Below, one piece after another: positions 45,845 to 63,087 of a stretch of 64,000 nucleotides of DNA; positions within the stretch are counted from its first letter, which is position 1; each line of letters starts with the position of its first letter. This DNA comes from Norana najaformis. Its lineage: Eukaryota > Annelida > Clitellata > Crassiclitellata > Hormogastridae. The stretch lies in the NCBI GenBank assembly GCA_964023275.1, contig OZ029920.1:62001-126000 (forward strand), written 5' to 3'. The notes under the pieces were generated by a model. The model saw only the letters and a list, made by a program, of their open reading frames with translations. It searched no databases and had not been told where the DNA came from. Both the position numbers and the translations under genes were made by a program.

Positions 45845-48800
45845 GGTCTCTAAACTCGTAGAATAATATCTTTAGTAGTACTGAGTGTTAGAAGCACCGT
45901 TGACGGTAGTTCAGAGAATGCATTTAATATATAAAGTTCTTTTTAAAGACTGTCTGTAATATTTTAAAGAATGTCTTATTATTTCTTTAAATATTGGCAT
46001 ATATAAAATTGCAACTTCTTAATTTCCAGCATATCATATAAGATTTGAGATGTTATAGAGTATCGCCATCTAGGGAATTAAGAAGAACATAAGCATGTGT
46101 TGCTGGTGCCATCTATGGAATTAAGCTTCCAATCGAACTTCGTAATTAATAATAATTTTCACTTGAAAAAGTGTCAAAAGAAAGCGGGTCGAAGACTGCA
46201 AACTGTAGATGCGACACATGATCTTATTTGATTAACTACAAAGAAACAAACAGCCGAAACATTAGACCTTTAGCTGTAAATCTTCCGATATACGTGGCCT
46301 ATGGTGAGCTTGTCTTCAATTAACATATGTGTTGTACATTTCATTTTCTGTTATCCGAGATGCTTGTCTTCCTTACTCTCGTTCGGCTAAAACTGTCTTC
46401 TGCTCCGTCCATCTGTCGTTGTTCACCAACGACCCAAGCGTAGCTCAACAGGTCTTCTTCTGGGCCGTACAAGTCAACCTGAGGCAGTCGACCACTTCAG
46501 TCGCCATTACACGCAATTAAATATTCGACCGAATAATCGTTTGGGTATTCATCCGATTAAATCGATTCGATTCGATTACCTAATGGATTCTTTGATTAGG
46601 AAAGGTCAACAGGAAATGTCTGACGGTTTACATGGGATCACGTGTCCTAGCGGTGGACGACGTCCGGGTGTCAGAAGAGGACAGAAGCGCTGGTGTGGTC
46701 GAGATATCTTAGGGGCAATTATCCGATGAGACACTGGTTCATAATTTACGATGAAAGACCCACAATTGAGAACACTGAAATGGTTATTTTGGTCTTTGCT
46801 TGATAGGCTATTGGTTAGCTTGGTGGATTGTAGACTTTAAGTTTCGGTATTAAAACATTCGTTAGGGTTGAAGGAAGTCGTGGGATTTCTGCTCAAAATA
46901 ATGAGCAATGAGTCCGGTTGATTGGCTTGAGATGTGTACAGGGTCATGATTTATTTTTTTTCAATCTCTATACACATTTCTGACAAAGGAGAAATCGAAT
47001 ACAGGATCTTATTAGGCTTCAAAAGTACAAGAGCATTTTACTGCTCCCTGTGCACTTTTCCACTGACAGGCTGCATCTGTAATACTGAGTAAATTATTAT
47101 GCGTGAAGAAGAAGCAGAAGAAGTCGAGAAGGCCCTTAATCTTGCCTGAGAGGCAGCCATTGATATCAAATGTTAGCAACTTCATATTTCCTAGCCTCAG
47201 CATCTGAGGTGGGTATATGTTCCTATTCCCCGTTATCTGATCTGCAGTTCGAAGATCAGGCGGCGAGAGAGAGTATTCCCCCCCCCAAACCTCTTATGCC
47301 GGGGCTAATTAAGTTAAGCCTCTAACACTTCAAATGTTTGCGCCAGAAGTGCAATAAACGAAGTAACACGTCGCTCACGAAGTCAAGGCATAGGACTGGG
47401 CAAAGGTCGTCTCTAAGAACTCTTTCGTTTAAAAGGACTGATTCACAGGTAGCGATATTTTCACATAGAGACGAAGATCACAAAAAGGTTTGACATTTTA
47501 TAACATAATTTGTACTAAATGTTTACAGATGGTTTGAAGTAAGAGAAGTTTTAGGTAAATTCAAGGCCATACTGCATAGAATGTATCTAATTGGTCGTTA
47601 TGAAAATGTTGAGAATTAAGTCATTCCCTTTAATCGTTACATTTAAGACTTTCTAGCTTATTTCCATATCTTTCTCACAAACGTTAATTGTTAAGAAATA
47701 GTGTGACAAAATGTAATGTAAACTAACTTCATATAGCGTAACCTAAAGGAAACTCATTAGCAGGATCCCAGACGTTCTGCAACCGTTGACGATATATGAA
47801 GGCAATAGATAGCGAATAAGTTAAGCCCATCCGAAAGTGACGGTCTAATCTCAGGAAAGCTGCTATGCTTCTATTTTACCAAAGATCGACGTCCATCACC
47901 TGCAGAAAGTAATCTAACTGTCCGTCGGCCCGATTTTCCACAATTTTGCATAGAAGGTTCCCTGCGGTCGGTCCATCTTTTTGGTATATGTTGTCCAGCT
48001 GTTACCACTCCTCATGAGTTCAACTTGAAAAGACGCTTTATAAATTTTCGAATACAATTACAGTTGCACTCCGTTGGGCAACGAGCACCGGTCGCTTCTT
48101 TAATTTACAAGTCACGGGTTCTGCGTTCAATATCGCGCGCCTATGCAAACAACGGTAAAAGTGCCTAGGCCTGACACAGCTTGAGAACAACAGCCAAAAA
48201 CTGGTTTAAACTCACTTGATAATAAAATCTAAAAGCTATTTGTGATACTCAACTAATTCATTACCATATCTATGTCAGTGATTTTTGATCTCTTGATATA
48301 CCTAGCATATGCTCGTATGTATGCAGCCTAACAGCTTGCAACATAGGTCCCCTATTGGAAAGAAGTGATTAATTGAATTGTTGGAGCAAGTGGTTCTTGA
48401 ATGTACCAGCATATTCTTGCGACGAAAAGATATCTAAATTGAGACGTTTTTTGATTAAACTCTTCTAGACAACAATGAACAAATGAAAATCAGTTTCTAG
48501 GCCCATTTTAATCCTAAGACCATGCATACCATCTTACATCTTAATGTGCATAGACAACCAGCAAGCGTGAGAATAAGGTGTTATTGCATACCAGCAGTTC
48601 AGCACCTTCTGTGTCAAAATCAGACATTAAATGAATAAAATGGAATAGGCAACATTGAGCAAATCAACATTTGTCTTTATAGCCATAGGTTACGGCAGCA
48701 CGAACAAACAGCAATATGAAAATTGCAACTAATCAATTTTTAGGACATGAACTGTGTCATGAATCCTACCTATTAGCCTTAGGGTAAACGAACTAAATTA

Positions 48801-49521
48801 GTAAGAGGTTTCTGCCTAAGTCAATCAGTCAGTCGTTTCTGGTTCACAGGAAACCAGCCTAAAACAAGATTAGCAACCGACACAGTTACAGGTAAATGGA
48901 CTTTGCATGCACACTTTTTGATCTATATGGCTATCAGCATATTTGAAAGAGAAACTGCCGAGAAGAAGCTACAAAGTAAGAAAACATTTTACTGTGTTGT
49001 TCAGGTCCTGACTATCGCTTCACTTATTAAATCCCTATGCTGTATTGTGAATGCTGGAGATGATTCTATAAAGTATTCTGTAGCTGTAGTCTTGCCTCGA
49101 TCCAAAAGCTGTCTTAGCTGTAGATTTTGACGGAAACAAATTGAAAAAGAAGGAACGTGTGCAAAATCAGCGAAGGCGTTTTCGGTGTTGGAGACAATTT
49201 TGAATTGATTGCCTTCTGATGTAAATTTATCTTAAAAATGACACAGTAAAATTTATTCAACCAGAGCAACTCCTAGAATTTGAAATTGAAGTTGGAAGCA
49301 GTGGAAAATCAACCTCGTTGATTAGTCAAAATCTGAGATTCTTCTTGCACATAACCTACTTTCCCATCTTTTGCTGGCATTTTCAAGCAGCTTCGTAAAA
49401 TGAAATTTACTCTTAAATTTCAATTTGTGTCATTTTGTTAAAATTAAACTATTAGCAAAAGGCCTACTTAATCGATCGTTCAAAAATAATCCGAGTTGAA
49501 AAAATAGTATTTGCTTTGCAG
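45845..49521 (+). other. Upstream region of TRIM-Kelch copy C
   Basis: Counterpart of 9054-12766, ending at the splice acceptor AG at 49520-49521. Contains the block conserved among all three copies (about 46370-47345). No gene; the 75-codon ORF at 48903 is a shortened form of the 12025 ORF in A. Confidence 0.5.
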
Positions 49522-49542
49522 GAAGCAATTAAATCATTGAAC

Positions 49543-52367
49543 ATGAGTGAAGCGGGACATCAACTCCAGAAACTGACGAAATGCTGTATATGTCTCCAAG
49601 CGTATACAAATCCGAGAATACTGCCCTGCATTCACACGTTCTGTCTCGAATGTCTCAAACAAACAGCCGATGCAACAAAGAAGAAATCAGGAGAGAATAT
49701 GCCTTGTCCCTTGTGCAGAAAAGTGTTTCTTATTCCAGCAAATGACCTCGATGGACTCCAGAAGAACTTCTTCATAGAACATCTCATGGAAGTCGCAACA
49801 AATTTGCAACGAAGTGGCACGCCAGTCGTTCTTTGTGATATATGTAAATATCTTTATGAGGGCGACGAAAAGACAAGAACTGCTACGATGCGCTGCTTTG
49901 AATGCAGAGAAAACGTTTGCGATATTTGTGCAAAATCACATAAGCTGCAGAAATTGAGCAAAGATCATCATATTGCAAAAATTGGAAGTGAAACCGAAGA
50001 GGACATCAGAAAAATGCTACGAACAGGAAATTGCACAGATCACATTCAAAAGCCGTTAGAGCTGTACTGCGCCGATTGCAAAAAAATCCTTTGCGTAGAG
50101 TGTTTTGTCGAAAATCATGCATCACATAAATGCAAAGGTGTGACTTCAGTCGAGGAGCAATTCCGACAAACAATTCAAGCAAATGCATTAAAGATTGCGA
50201 ACTACGCTGATGAGGTGCTAACAGTTGGGAAAAGCGTGGAGCAGAGAAAGAAAAATATACTTTTAAAACTAGCACAAACAGAAAATGAAATTAGACAAAG
50301 AAATGTGGAGCTTAAAGAAATGATAGATAATTACACAAGGTCCCTGCTGGATGAGCTGTCTCTGATAAAACAGGAACAGATGAAACATTGTGAAAACGAA
50401 AAGGAAGAAATTGAACGGGTTCACATCATTTTTAAAAGTTTTGAGACTTACTGCACCGAACTAATATCGAAGGGATCGGCCAGCGACATATGCAGCTGTG
50501 TTGACAAATTGTCAGTGAGATCAGCCGAGTTAGAGAAAGATCGTGAGGAATTCATTGGTCGTCCACGTCGATCATTCGAAGTCTCTTTCGAAACAACATA
50601 TATACGAGACGTTTTAGAGAAGTCCAACAGGATTGTTGTGGGACAAATTGAAGGTAAAAACTTTCCATATTGCTTAAATTAACATTCTGAGCTGGATGGC
50701 TTGTTTTTTTGAACGGAGTTTACAGAGAACTTGAAAAGAGGAAAAGTTATCTCTTTGGTCTCCAATTTTTGTGATATCGCTTAGGTTGGGGTTGAAATCT
50801 CTTATTTTTCCGCATTGCTTATCTTCTGTGTCGCGTGTCATCTGGCCTGAGAGAACTAAAAAAAATTCGGCGTAGTTCTGTTTCAAATGATTTGTGGTTT
50901 TAAAATATGGTTTTGCTTAGAAGCGACCTTCGACTGATGCCACGTGTTTTATAATATAAACGAAGCGATACACGTTTCCAGATATGACATTATATTGGAC
51001 AGCATAATGCCATATTAAATACAATACACTACATGACATTACAGTAGAACACATCACATTGCACTGCATTATATTACGTACGTTTTAATAAGGCTATATT
51101 ACATCGCATCATAATACATTAGATTACATTGCATTTAATTAGAATGCATAACCTTAGATTAAATGATTCCATTAGATTATATTAGGTTACATTAAACTGC
51201 AATGGATTATATTACACTCGATTGCATAATATTAGATTACAATACGTTACATTCGGCTACATTACAACAGATTTAATTATTCTATGACAAATACTCATAA
51301 GAAGTAAGCAAATGAATAAATGCTCGGATAAATGGTCAGTTAAAATAAATGGTGAAGATAAATGAATATTATTGTCAGTTTAACCATTAATTTTCAATAT
51401 ATCTGTTTCATCTGCTAAAACAGAAACCAGTACACGGATTGAGAACTATGCAATAGTCGTGGGATTAAGTGATGGTCCGACCATAACAAACGACGTCATC
51501 CAAATAAATCTGCGTCGTCCAAATGAGATTTCAACTCAACAACAAATACCGACTGCAATGCAGATGGAAGCAGCTGCTGCCGTTAACAGTAACACGATAT
51601 ACGTTACAGGAATAGGAGACAATAAAGATGAAATCTGGAAATACAACATGGCTTCCGGTTGGATGAAATGCGGATCTTTAGTTCAACGCCGACGTAGACA
51701 CAGCGCAGCGTTTATGGATGAAGTGATGTACATCTGTGGAGGATATGTGGATTCAGGAGGAAGAGTTCTAGACAGCGTCGAAGCCTACAACGCAGTCACC
51801 AACAAATGCTCTACAGTTGGAAAGCTTTTTCAAGGTATTCAGAATTCAGGTAACTGTGTTCCATTCAAGACTTCGCTCTACATTTTCGGTGGAGCAGATA
51901 AAGATTACAAGGCGCTGAGTTATGTTCAAGTGTACGACACTAAACAGAACACATGCACTCTCCTTTCGAAGCCAATCCCGGGGCCCTATCGACTGCTGCG
52001 AGCTGTTCTTTGGGACACATCTGTTATTTTACTTGGACGTCATACTTGTTTTATATTTAGCTTTGAAACGGAGACTTGGCAAGAAAGACAACAGTTCAAG
52101 ACCGATGTTGGTCACTTTGGCTCGGTTCTTGAGAATGAACGACTCTTTGTCATCGGAGGAGGAATCGACTTAACAGATAAAGATGGAAAAGTGAAATGGA
52201 AATGCAGAGACGACGTACGTTATGTTTCAATTCGAAATATCATCGAGGATAAACCAACTGAGTGGAAGATTCATGCAAAACTGCCTCAACCATCTCTGAT
52301 ACAGGCCTACGAAAAAATGTATTGTTTTTTTCTTATAGTGCAAAAAACAGCAGTGTTTCTTTCATAA
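49543..52367 (+). CDS. TRIM/RBCC protein with Kelch region, copy C
   Basis: Exons 49543-50653 and 51424-52367 encode 684 residues. RING, both B-boxes, coiled coil and Kelch exon are as in copy A, from which it differs at few positions (for example Asp for Tyr at 43 in the RING and Thr for Ala at 165 in B-box 2). One extra T in a T run just before the A-type stop shifts the frame and adds ten residues (ending TAVFLS). The frame is open from the exon start at 49522, so a coding exon upstream is possible. Poly(A) signal AATAAA at 52485. Probable ubiquitin ligase by domain content. Near-identity to A argues for recent duplication or gene conversion. Confidence 0.88.
50654..51423 (+). other. Intron of copy C, with ATTACA-type repeat
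   Basis: 770 bp, GTAAAA donor and CTAAAACAG acceptor, phase 1; short tandem repeat at about 50985-51280, as in copy A. Confidence 0.85.
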
Positions 52368-55300
52368 ATATTTTTATGTGATTGTTACTTTTCTGTATCT
52401 TATCCTCATTCCTCCTTTTTGTATCTCTTGCGTCTTCAGTTCTATCTGCCTTAACCCTCTACTTATCTGCTTCACCTTTGTAATAATAAAAAATGTCATT
52501 TTTTGATATGAGCATTATCCTTTCAAACCCAACCACCCACATACACACACAAACACACACATACGGTTAAAACTTGTGATCTTCTGCAAGGCCTATTTAA
52601 ATACATATAAAACGACCGTTCTTCCGCTCTATATAAATTTTATTTATTAATAGCAGAAGAACACTCGTTTTAAAGGTATCTAATACAGCTTTGTGATTGT
52701 TTTTACTTATTAGGTGTTTAATCTTGTTGCCGTCAGAGCCGTTGCCGTCGACATCACTTTAACCAACAACCAGATCTGATTAACAGCAGCGATTGAGCAA
52801 AATGAGATGTAAGTGGCGCCGATTTAAACAAAAAAGGTGTTGGACCATTTGAAAAAATCCGGCAACCCAACGCCAACGGGAGTGATATGTTATGTCGCAA
52901 AACAGATAGAAGTTGCGTGAACAGAGGTTTTTTATTTTTAATTTTAGATTTATATTAATGTTATATTCAAAGCCATCTGTCGTGATTTGTGGTTTATAGG
53001 AGTAGTTTCCGATGTTTAACGACATCTTGAAACATCAAAGGCCGCTGAAGCGATTGGAAGAAATTGTCTATTATGTGTTAGCACTTTTTTCTTATGGTCG
53101 ACATCAACTGGTAGCCGCGTACAATGTAGCTAAATAATACAGTGCACATGCATTAAGAATATTCGGTTACGCTTAGACACCTTTAAATCGTGTTTTACAA
53201 AATTACTTATAACTCGTTTTCATTCATTTTCAGAGCCTCTTTTAAGGGCCATCTATTTCTAAACTATGTAAGATGTCAGTAAACAGTGTACGGTACTCAC
53301 GATTTATTCGTTACTTAGTGGAGTGGAGTGAATCGAACCCAGTTCTACGCCCTGAGCCTCCCATATCACACACAAGTCGATTGCTAATTACAAGCAGCAG
53401 GTGGCAGACGAAGTATAACAGAATTCAAGTTCTAGCAGGGCTACTCAAATGATCCACGTCGGCTACATATGCTGCGATGTGCAGAGGGAAGGGTAGCTTT
53501 CCCAATGATTAAGAACTGTCATCCACTAAAGATACATTTTCCCCGTTACCAATTTCAAGTCCCCGGGGCTCACCGCTTCAGTGTTGAGTAGCCAGCCACC
53601 GATGCATGCAGTGAGGTCTAGGTAGATAACCCATTTTCCACGTAAGTAGTCTGTTTCCGTGTCTTCTCGGATTTCTATTTAGCATTTGCAATCGGAGTCA
53701 CCCTGTTTCTCGGCATGCACAACGATACTGATTAGCAGCAGTCATGTTTGAGAATTATTACAATGGCGCTTTAGAAGTTGTCCGATTGCATTTATCTAGA
53801 TAAGCAAAAGACAGCATAGGTTGGAGGAAATCCATTGTATGATTCAGTGGGGATGCTTTACTAAAGGCATTGTTACGCCAGTAGTCGTAGTGCATAGCTT
53901 TTTAACAACTTCTTTGCCCGGTCAGGGCGGTTCTCGTCGACCGTACCAAACTCTGAAGACAATAGCAGAATGTCTGTGTAGTTTCTGTTTAACGACGCTG
54001 TGGGCGAGGGAGGGAAGGAGGGCGGGTGAGGTGTGTGGTGAACAGACCACATATTCTTATTTATTTATATGCATGCAAATCAAACAGTATTTAGATATCC
54101 CCTGGGAATATTGGGGTAATACTTCGACTAATAGAATTTCCAATGAAAACGGAATTAATGCAATGATAACACGTCGCTTGCATGCAAAATTAGGCCTTTC
54201 TTGTATATAGTACTAGTAGTTCCAGTGTTTAACGACATTATATGGCATAAAAGGCCGTTGACGTCGCCCTCCTCCTTTATCAGGCTTGGGACTGGCACTA
54301 CCCCCATACAAGGCAGTGGCGGAGTTCTCACAGGTGTTTGCAAAAAACACGAAAATTATAACGTACGTTTAAGAAGCAAATAAAGGTGTCAGAACTCAAT
54401 ACATAGGCTGTTATTAATTGTAATACCGAATTTCGACGGACTTCTTCCGGCTACCAAGTTGGTTAAAGCCCACGTTACAATACCTTACTAAAAACGTCTT
54501 TCTATGCATTTTATTAGTTAAAAGAGGTTAATTGTAAGGGAGCTTATATCCGCTAACTATTTGTTGTAAGATAAGTTACCGTCGACTTCAACGACACGGG
54601 CAGCCTTGTACGATGTTGCTAAACATGCCGTACTGAAGATATAACGTTTCGCTTAGACAACTTTAATTCATTTCTTTATAAAATTATATATTCCTCATTT
54701 TCGTTCAATCGATTAAATTTATTGTTATTATGTCCAATAAGGTCCAGCTTAACGGCCATGACAGCCGTAAGGTGTCAGTAATCACTGTGAGTAACGTAAT
54801 TAATGTTACTTGGTGGAGTGTGGTGATTCCAACCCAGTTCTATCCACTGAGCCACCCGCATCTCTATACCTGCTTTCAGTAGCGGCTAAAAAAGACCTTT
54901 CTTTACCATCTCTGCCCCATAGTGTCTTATCCCTCAAAGGAAGAATCAGGATTGGCCGCTTACTTAAGGGAATCAACGCTGTAAACCTCTGTTTCGGGAT
55001 CCGACTTCACATCTTCCGCGGACGGGCAACGACCCCAAAATGACCTTTCTGAGAACAGGTTTTGTTCCCTTGCAGGCAATATTCACGGAGGGAAAAGCAT
55101 AAAAGCAAAAGCAAAAAGAAAAGGAAAGCAAGAGTCAACCACAGGGATTTCTCATTTATGAATGATCTTAATGAGTGAACGAACAAATGAATGAATGCAT
55201 TATTATATCTATTTGAACCTGTAGTATTACCTACTGGAGTATTGGTAATTTTCTCAATCGCAACATTTTGTGATTTTCAATTGAGAAGTTGAGGTGAAAA

Positions 55301-57565
55301 AGCGCTAACTGGGCAAGAATTCTCGATTTTGAGCGTAGAAAAAATTATTTAATGACGCAATTCGGGAATCTACCATTACCGATCAGTTTGTGTCTCTATC
55401 TATATCTCTGTCTCTGTTTGTGTCTCTATCTCTGTCTCTGTTTGTTTCTCTATCTCTATATATCTCGCTCACTCTCACTCTCCACCTCCCTCCCCCTCTA
55501 GCTCTGTCCCCTCACTGTCTAGCCAATCATCGCAATAGTGGCAAATGTTGAGGAGCTAAAAAACCCAGATATGACGCAGCTGCAAAAGGTTTAATTTGAG
55601 TTGCGGCTTCTTATTTCATTTATTTCTGGTAAAATATAATAAGTTTAGTAATTCTCAGTTTATTCTTCCATTCGACTGATTCCTTCCGATTTGCTTCCGA
55701 AAAACGTTTTTACCTATCCTGACTAATTGTTTTAAAACCACAATATTCCATTATTTAACGACATCTGGTGGCTGCCATGGCCATTGACTCAACCTTTCCT
55801 TATGTGTTTGGACTCCTTCAATATCGACCGTTTGAACAGTAGTAGTTCCACAGTTTAACGACAGCTTATGGCATCAAAGGTCGTTGGTACTGGCACTACC
55901 CCAAGCAAGGCAGTGGCGGAGTTACCGTTTGAACAAAGTGAGCAGTTACCGTTTGAACAAAGTGAGCATTACATTATATATAACGTTGGATAAAAGTGAT
56001 TTAAGGGTGTATAAACACAACCTAATAATATTAGTAGAATCGAGCGTTAAACGACTTCTGGTTGCCAGAAGCCACTCGCATCGATCGTACACAGTTGCAA
56101 ATAAAAGAGAACCAGACTCCAATTAATTCACTAAAAGTGACCAGGGTCATACATAGTCGTTATAGAAAAACGTGTCCATTTGCATTTACATTTATATTGT
56201 TGCTACCAAGGCCGTTGACGCTGATTTTTCTTTATAGACCTTGGTTTTGCGACCACCTTGTAAATCAGAGCGAGATTCAACCACAAGAATCGTACATTCA
56301 ACAAAATGTATATCTCAGTAAATTCGTCACATGAAAAATGAACAAACAAATTAAAACATGAACAAAAGAACGAACGAACGAAAAACAAACAAACGAGCAA
56401 ACAAAACAAACAATCGAATGGATGAATGAATGAATGAATGAATGAATGAAAAGCAATATTTTGTTCAGCCTTCAGTATTGCCTATACTGGAGTAATGGTA
56501 GATCCTCAATTGCGCCATTTTATGATTTTTAATTCAGAATTTCAGCTGAAAAAGTCAATTGAGCATGAATTCATACATTTGAACGCATAAAAAGTATAAG
56601 ATGACAGGTTTATGGAATCCACCATTACAAACTAAAGTGCCTGAAATAACTTATTTGAAAATATTCTAGCATCCAGTGTTCAACGACATCTTTTGTCTGC
56701 CGTAGACGCAGACGTCGACCTCACCTTGTCTTCTGTTGTGGCCTTTGAAGGAGTCGCTTCGTAGTGGCGGATTTATTATTCTTTTCAAAGTTTAACGACA
56801 TCTTATGCCACCAAAGGCCGTTGACGTCTTTAAGTATTTATTTTCTTATAGTTCATTGTTCACAATTTTCTGTTAATGTTTCTAGATCGTTCGCCTAGAT
56901 ATCTTCAGTTCGTACAGGTCTTCTGATATGTCTTGTGGCGTTTAGTTGTTCCCTGAAGACCGAAGATACCACTCAAATGCCTCCCATCTTCACAGAACAC
57001 CGAGACTCCACAAGAAACATAAGAAAACCCAAGCAGAGGAATATACAGTATTTATGAAATTGTAAGAAGTGATATAAAGTTATCTAAGCAAAGTCAAGTT
57101 CTAATTATTAGCATCAGTTTCTATGGGCATCTTTTGGCTGCATTGTGGCAAAAATCGACCCTGCTATACCTAACTATAACCGTCTTTTTACAGATTTTAT
57201 TCGCTAAGAGAGGTGATTTACAATGGAGCCTATATTAATTACGGATTTTTTTAAAGATAAGTTACGATACAAGCGAACGGCATTGGCAGTTTTAAGAATA
57301 TTAGGTCACGCTTAGACACCTTTAAATCGTGTGTTACATGATAATATACTCTTTATTTTGCGCATTAGTCACTGCCTCTAGTCGGGCAGTGCCAGTCCCA
57401 AGCCTGGATAAAGAGGAGGGCGACGCCAATGGCCTTTGATGCCATAAGATGTCGTTAAACTGAGGATCTACTACTAATAATTATTATATTTTCTTTGCTG
57501 CAACATGAAGGTAAGGTCGACGTCAACAGACATACGGCATATATAGTAGTAGGAGTAGTGATGTG
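52368..57565. repeat. 3' flank of copy C: repeat mosaic
   Basis: Mirrors 15577-20912: M2 near 53180, tRNA-like GGCTCAGGG repeat near 53322-53375 (minus), M1b at 54213-54326, P palindromes at 55239-55379 and 56492-56628, an AATG run near 56416-56450 and M1b at 57369-57475 (minus). No gene. Confidence 0.6.
55921..55968. repeat. 24-bp tandem duplication specific to C
   Basis: Two adjacent copies of a 24-bp unit starting GTTACCGTTTGAACAAAGTG; copy A has one. Confidence 0.9.
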
Positions 57566-58616
57566 GGTGACTCAGGGCAGGGAACTGCGTTGGAGTCATC
57601 CCGCTCCCCCTTATATAAAGGAAATGGCAATGGTTGCTCAGTGTTTATGACAATTTCACGGCTGTCATGGCCGTTAACAGCTACTTCTTACACAGATGAA
57701 GTTCCAAACCTAACAGCGAAGTGGTAGTTCCGCAGTTTAACGACAGCTTATGGCATCAAAGGCCGTCGCCGTCGCCCTCCTCCTTTATTCAGGTTTCGGA
57801 CTGGCACTACCCCAAACAAGGCAGTGGGGAGTATATAATGTTGGAGAGAAACTATTTAAAGGTGTTTAAGCGTAACTTAAAACGTATCGATAATATATTT
57901 TATTCAGTGTTTAACGACATCTAGCGGCTCTCAGAAGCACTGGTCTTAATATTTCCTTCCTTTCCTTACACTTTGTGTGCTGTATTTTGATGTTTTAATA
58001 AACTCACCTATTGATGATTTGAATAAGAATATTGAGTGTTTAAGACAAAAAATTGCTGCCTTCGACCTAATTTACATTCGAACTGGTTAGGAAAGCACTT
58101 GCAGTTTCAACTGTTCAATGTCTGTTGGAAAAATATGCACTGTTCTAACTATATCCGAATGATGATTAACCATTTGCTTATCAAATGAAAATTAATATAT
58201 AAGGTCTAAAATGCGATTTGAAAGTGTCTAAACGTAGCCTAATGTTATTCGTGCATCCATTGTTTAAGGTCATGGTCTCAATGCTATCAGCGCTGTTGAC
58301 GTCGACCTACATTACATCCACAATCAAAACCATCATACTTTGTTTATAATTAGACAGGTCACCTGTTTCCTTGTTCCAAATATTGTGAACTTTTTGGACA
58401 CCCTTAAATCTGTCGAATGAATTGTACGTATATCTCACTTTTGTTAAAACATGGTTTTCGAAACGGTGAAGTTAAAGCTGACGTCAACGGGCTCTGGCAA
58501 CCACAACATGTACTTAAAACTGCACAATGTAAATGCTGTCAGTCTGCCTGCTCTCACTTTCTGACGCTACGTTGCTGCATTGCTACATTGCCATATAATA
58601 CATATATCTTGCCACT
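57566..58616. repeat. Repeat mosaic
   Basis: No gene. A tRNA-like GGTGACTCAGGG repeat at about 57559-57680, M1b at 57721-57831, M2 copies near 57852, 58215 and 58400, and M1-like sequence near 58480. Confidence 0.55.
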
Positions 58617-59542
58617 CATCTGCACAGCTGTTGTCGGATGCCTTTGAGGAGCTACAGTCTTGGATGGCAGCAAATAAACTTCTCCTTAGCCCATCGAAGA
58701 CTGAATTTCTACTACTGGGCACTCCACAGCAACTTGAGAAGTTTTAATGCCTTCAATCCTTAAAGCTGGGTTAGTCATTTGTTGAGTTGACTGATACTGC
58801 TCGTGACTTGGGGGTTATTTTCGATTCTACTATCTCTCTCACAAACTATGTAAATGGTATTTGTAAATCATCATATATGTATATTCGTGACATAAGCAGT
58901 ATTAGTCATTATGTCCCAATGACGTCTAGAATATCATTGGCTAATGCAGTGGTCTCTAGTCGGCTTGACTACTGTAACTCAATACTTGTTGGTATCACAA
59001 AGTCAAACATGCAGAAACTCCAAAGAGTTCAGAACTCCTTGGCTAGAGCTATAACAAAAGCTTCTAAATATGAGCATATAACCCCCGTGCTTAAATCTTT
59101 GGATTGGCTTCCTGTTCAGCAAAAGATTTGTTACAAATTAGGACTTACAGTTTACAAAACATTGAACTACGGCCAACCACAATACTATAAATCAGTCCTT
59201 TTCCCCCAGACTTACCATTATTCTGCAAGTTCATCTGGTAGTCTTTCTCTGGTCACACCTTGGACTAGAACTGTTTTGGGTAAACGGGCTTTTTCAATTG
59301 CTGGACCTAAATTTTGGAACTCCCTGCGTCTGTTCGTTCTGCTCAGTCGCTTCTGTCATTTCGTTCTCAACTTAAAACTCACCTGTTTCAAATTGCTTAT
59401 CCACCATAGGCTGCCTCTCTGTCGTGCAGAGTGACCTTCTGGATATCGACCTGATTGTGGCTTGGTTTTGTTGTGCCATTGGTTGATGCCTTGTGCATTA
59501 GACACTGGCGCATTAGAAGTTGCTAATTATTATTATTATTAA

Positions 59543-59581
<39 letters not shown>
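58617..59581 (+). pseudogene. 5'-truncated CR1/L2-like LINE with TTA tail
   Basis: It starts inside the reverse transcriptase with DAFEELQSWMAANKLLLSPSK, then a stop and frameshift near 58740. An open frame at 58787-59434 follows, with ARDLGVIFDS, SRLDYCNSILVGI, LQRVQNSLARAI and HITPVLKSLDWLPV, the standard C-terminal block of CR1/L2-type reverse transcriptases. The AGPKFWNSLR block is near the end. The 3' tail is a TTA/ATT microsatellite at 59525-59581, as typical for this group. 5' truncation is the usual outcome of incomplete reverse transcription. Not functional. Confidence 0.85.
59525..59581. repeat. TTA trinucleotide tail of the LINE
   Basis: Nearly perfect TTA repeat with one ATA-type interruption, directly after the LINE 3' end. 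Confidence 0.85.

Positions 59582-63087
<3,506 letters not shown>

Larger units (their letters stand above)
45845..57565 (+). repeat. Segmental duplication, copy C
   Basis: About 11.72 kb, near-identical and collinear with 9054-20912. It includes TRIM-Kelch copy C, its intron and both flanks. Differences include a shorter 30-bp minisatellite, a local 24-bp tandem duplication (55921-55968) and a shortened M1b near 55848-55923. Both edges lie in dispersed repeat sequence, consistent with repeat-mediated duplication. Confidence 0.9.
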
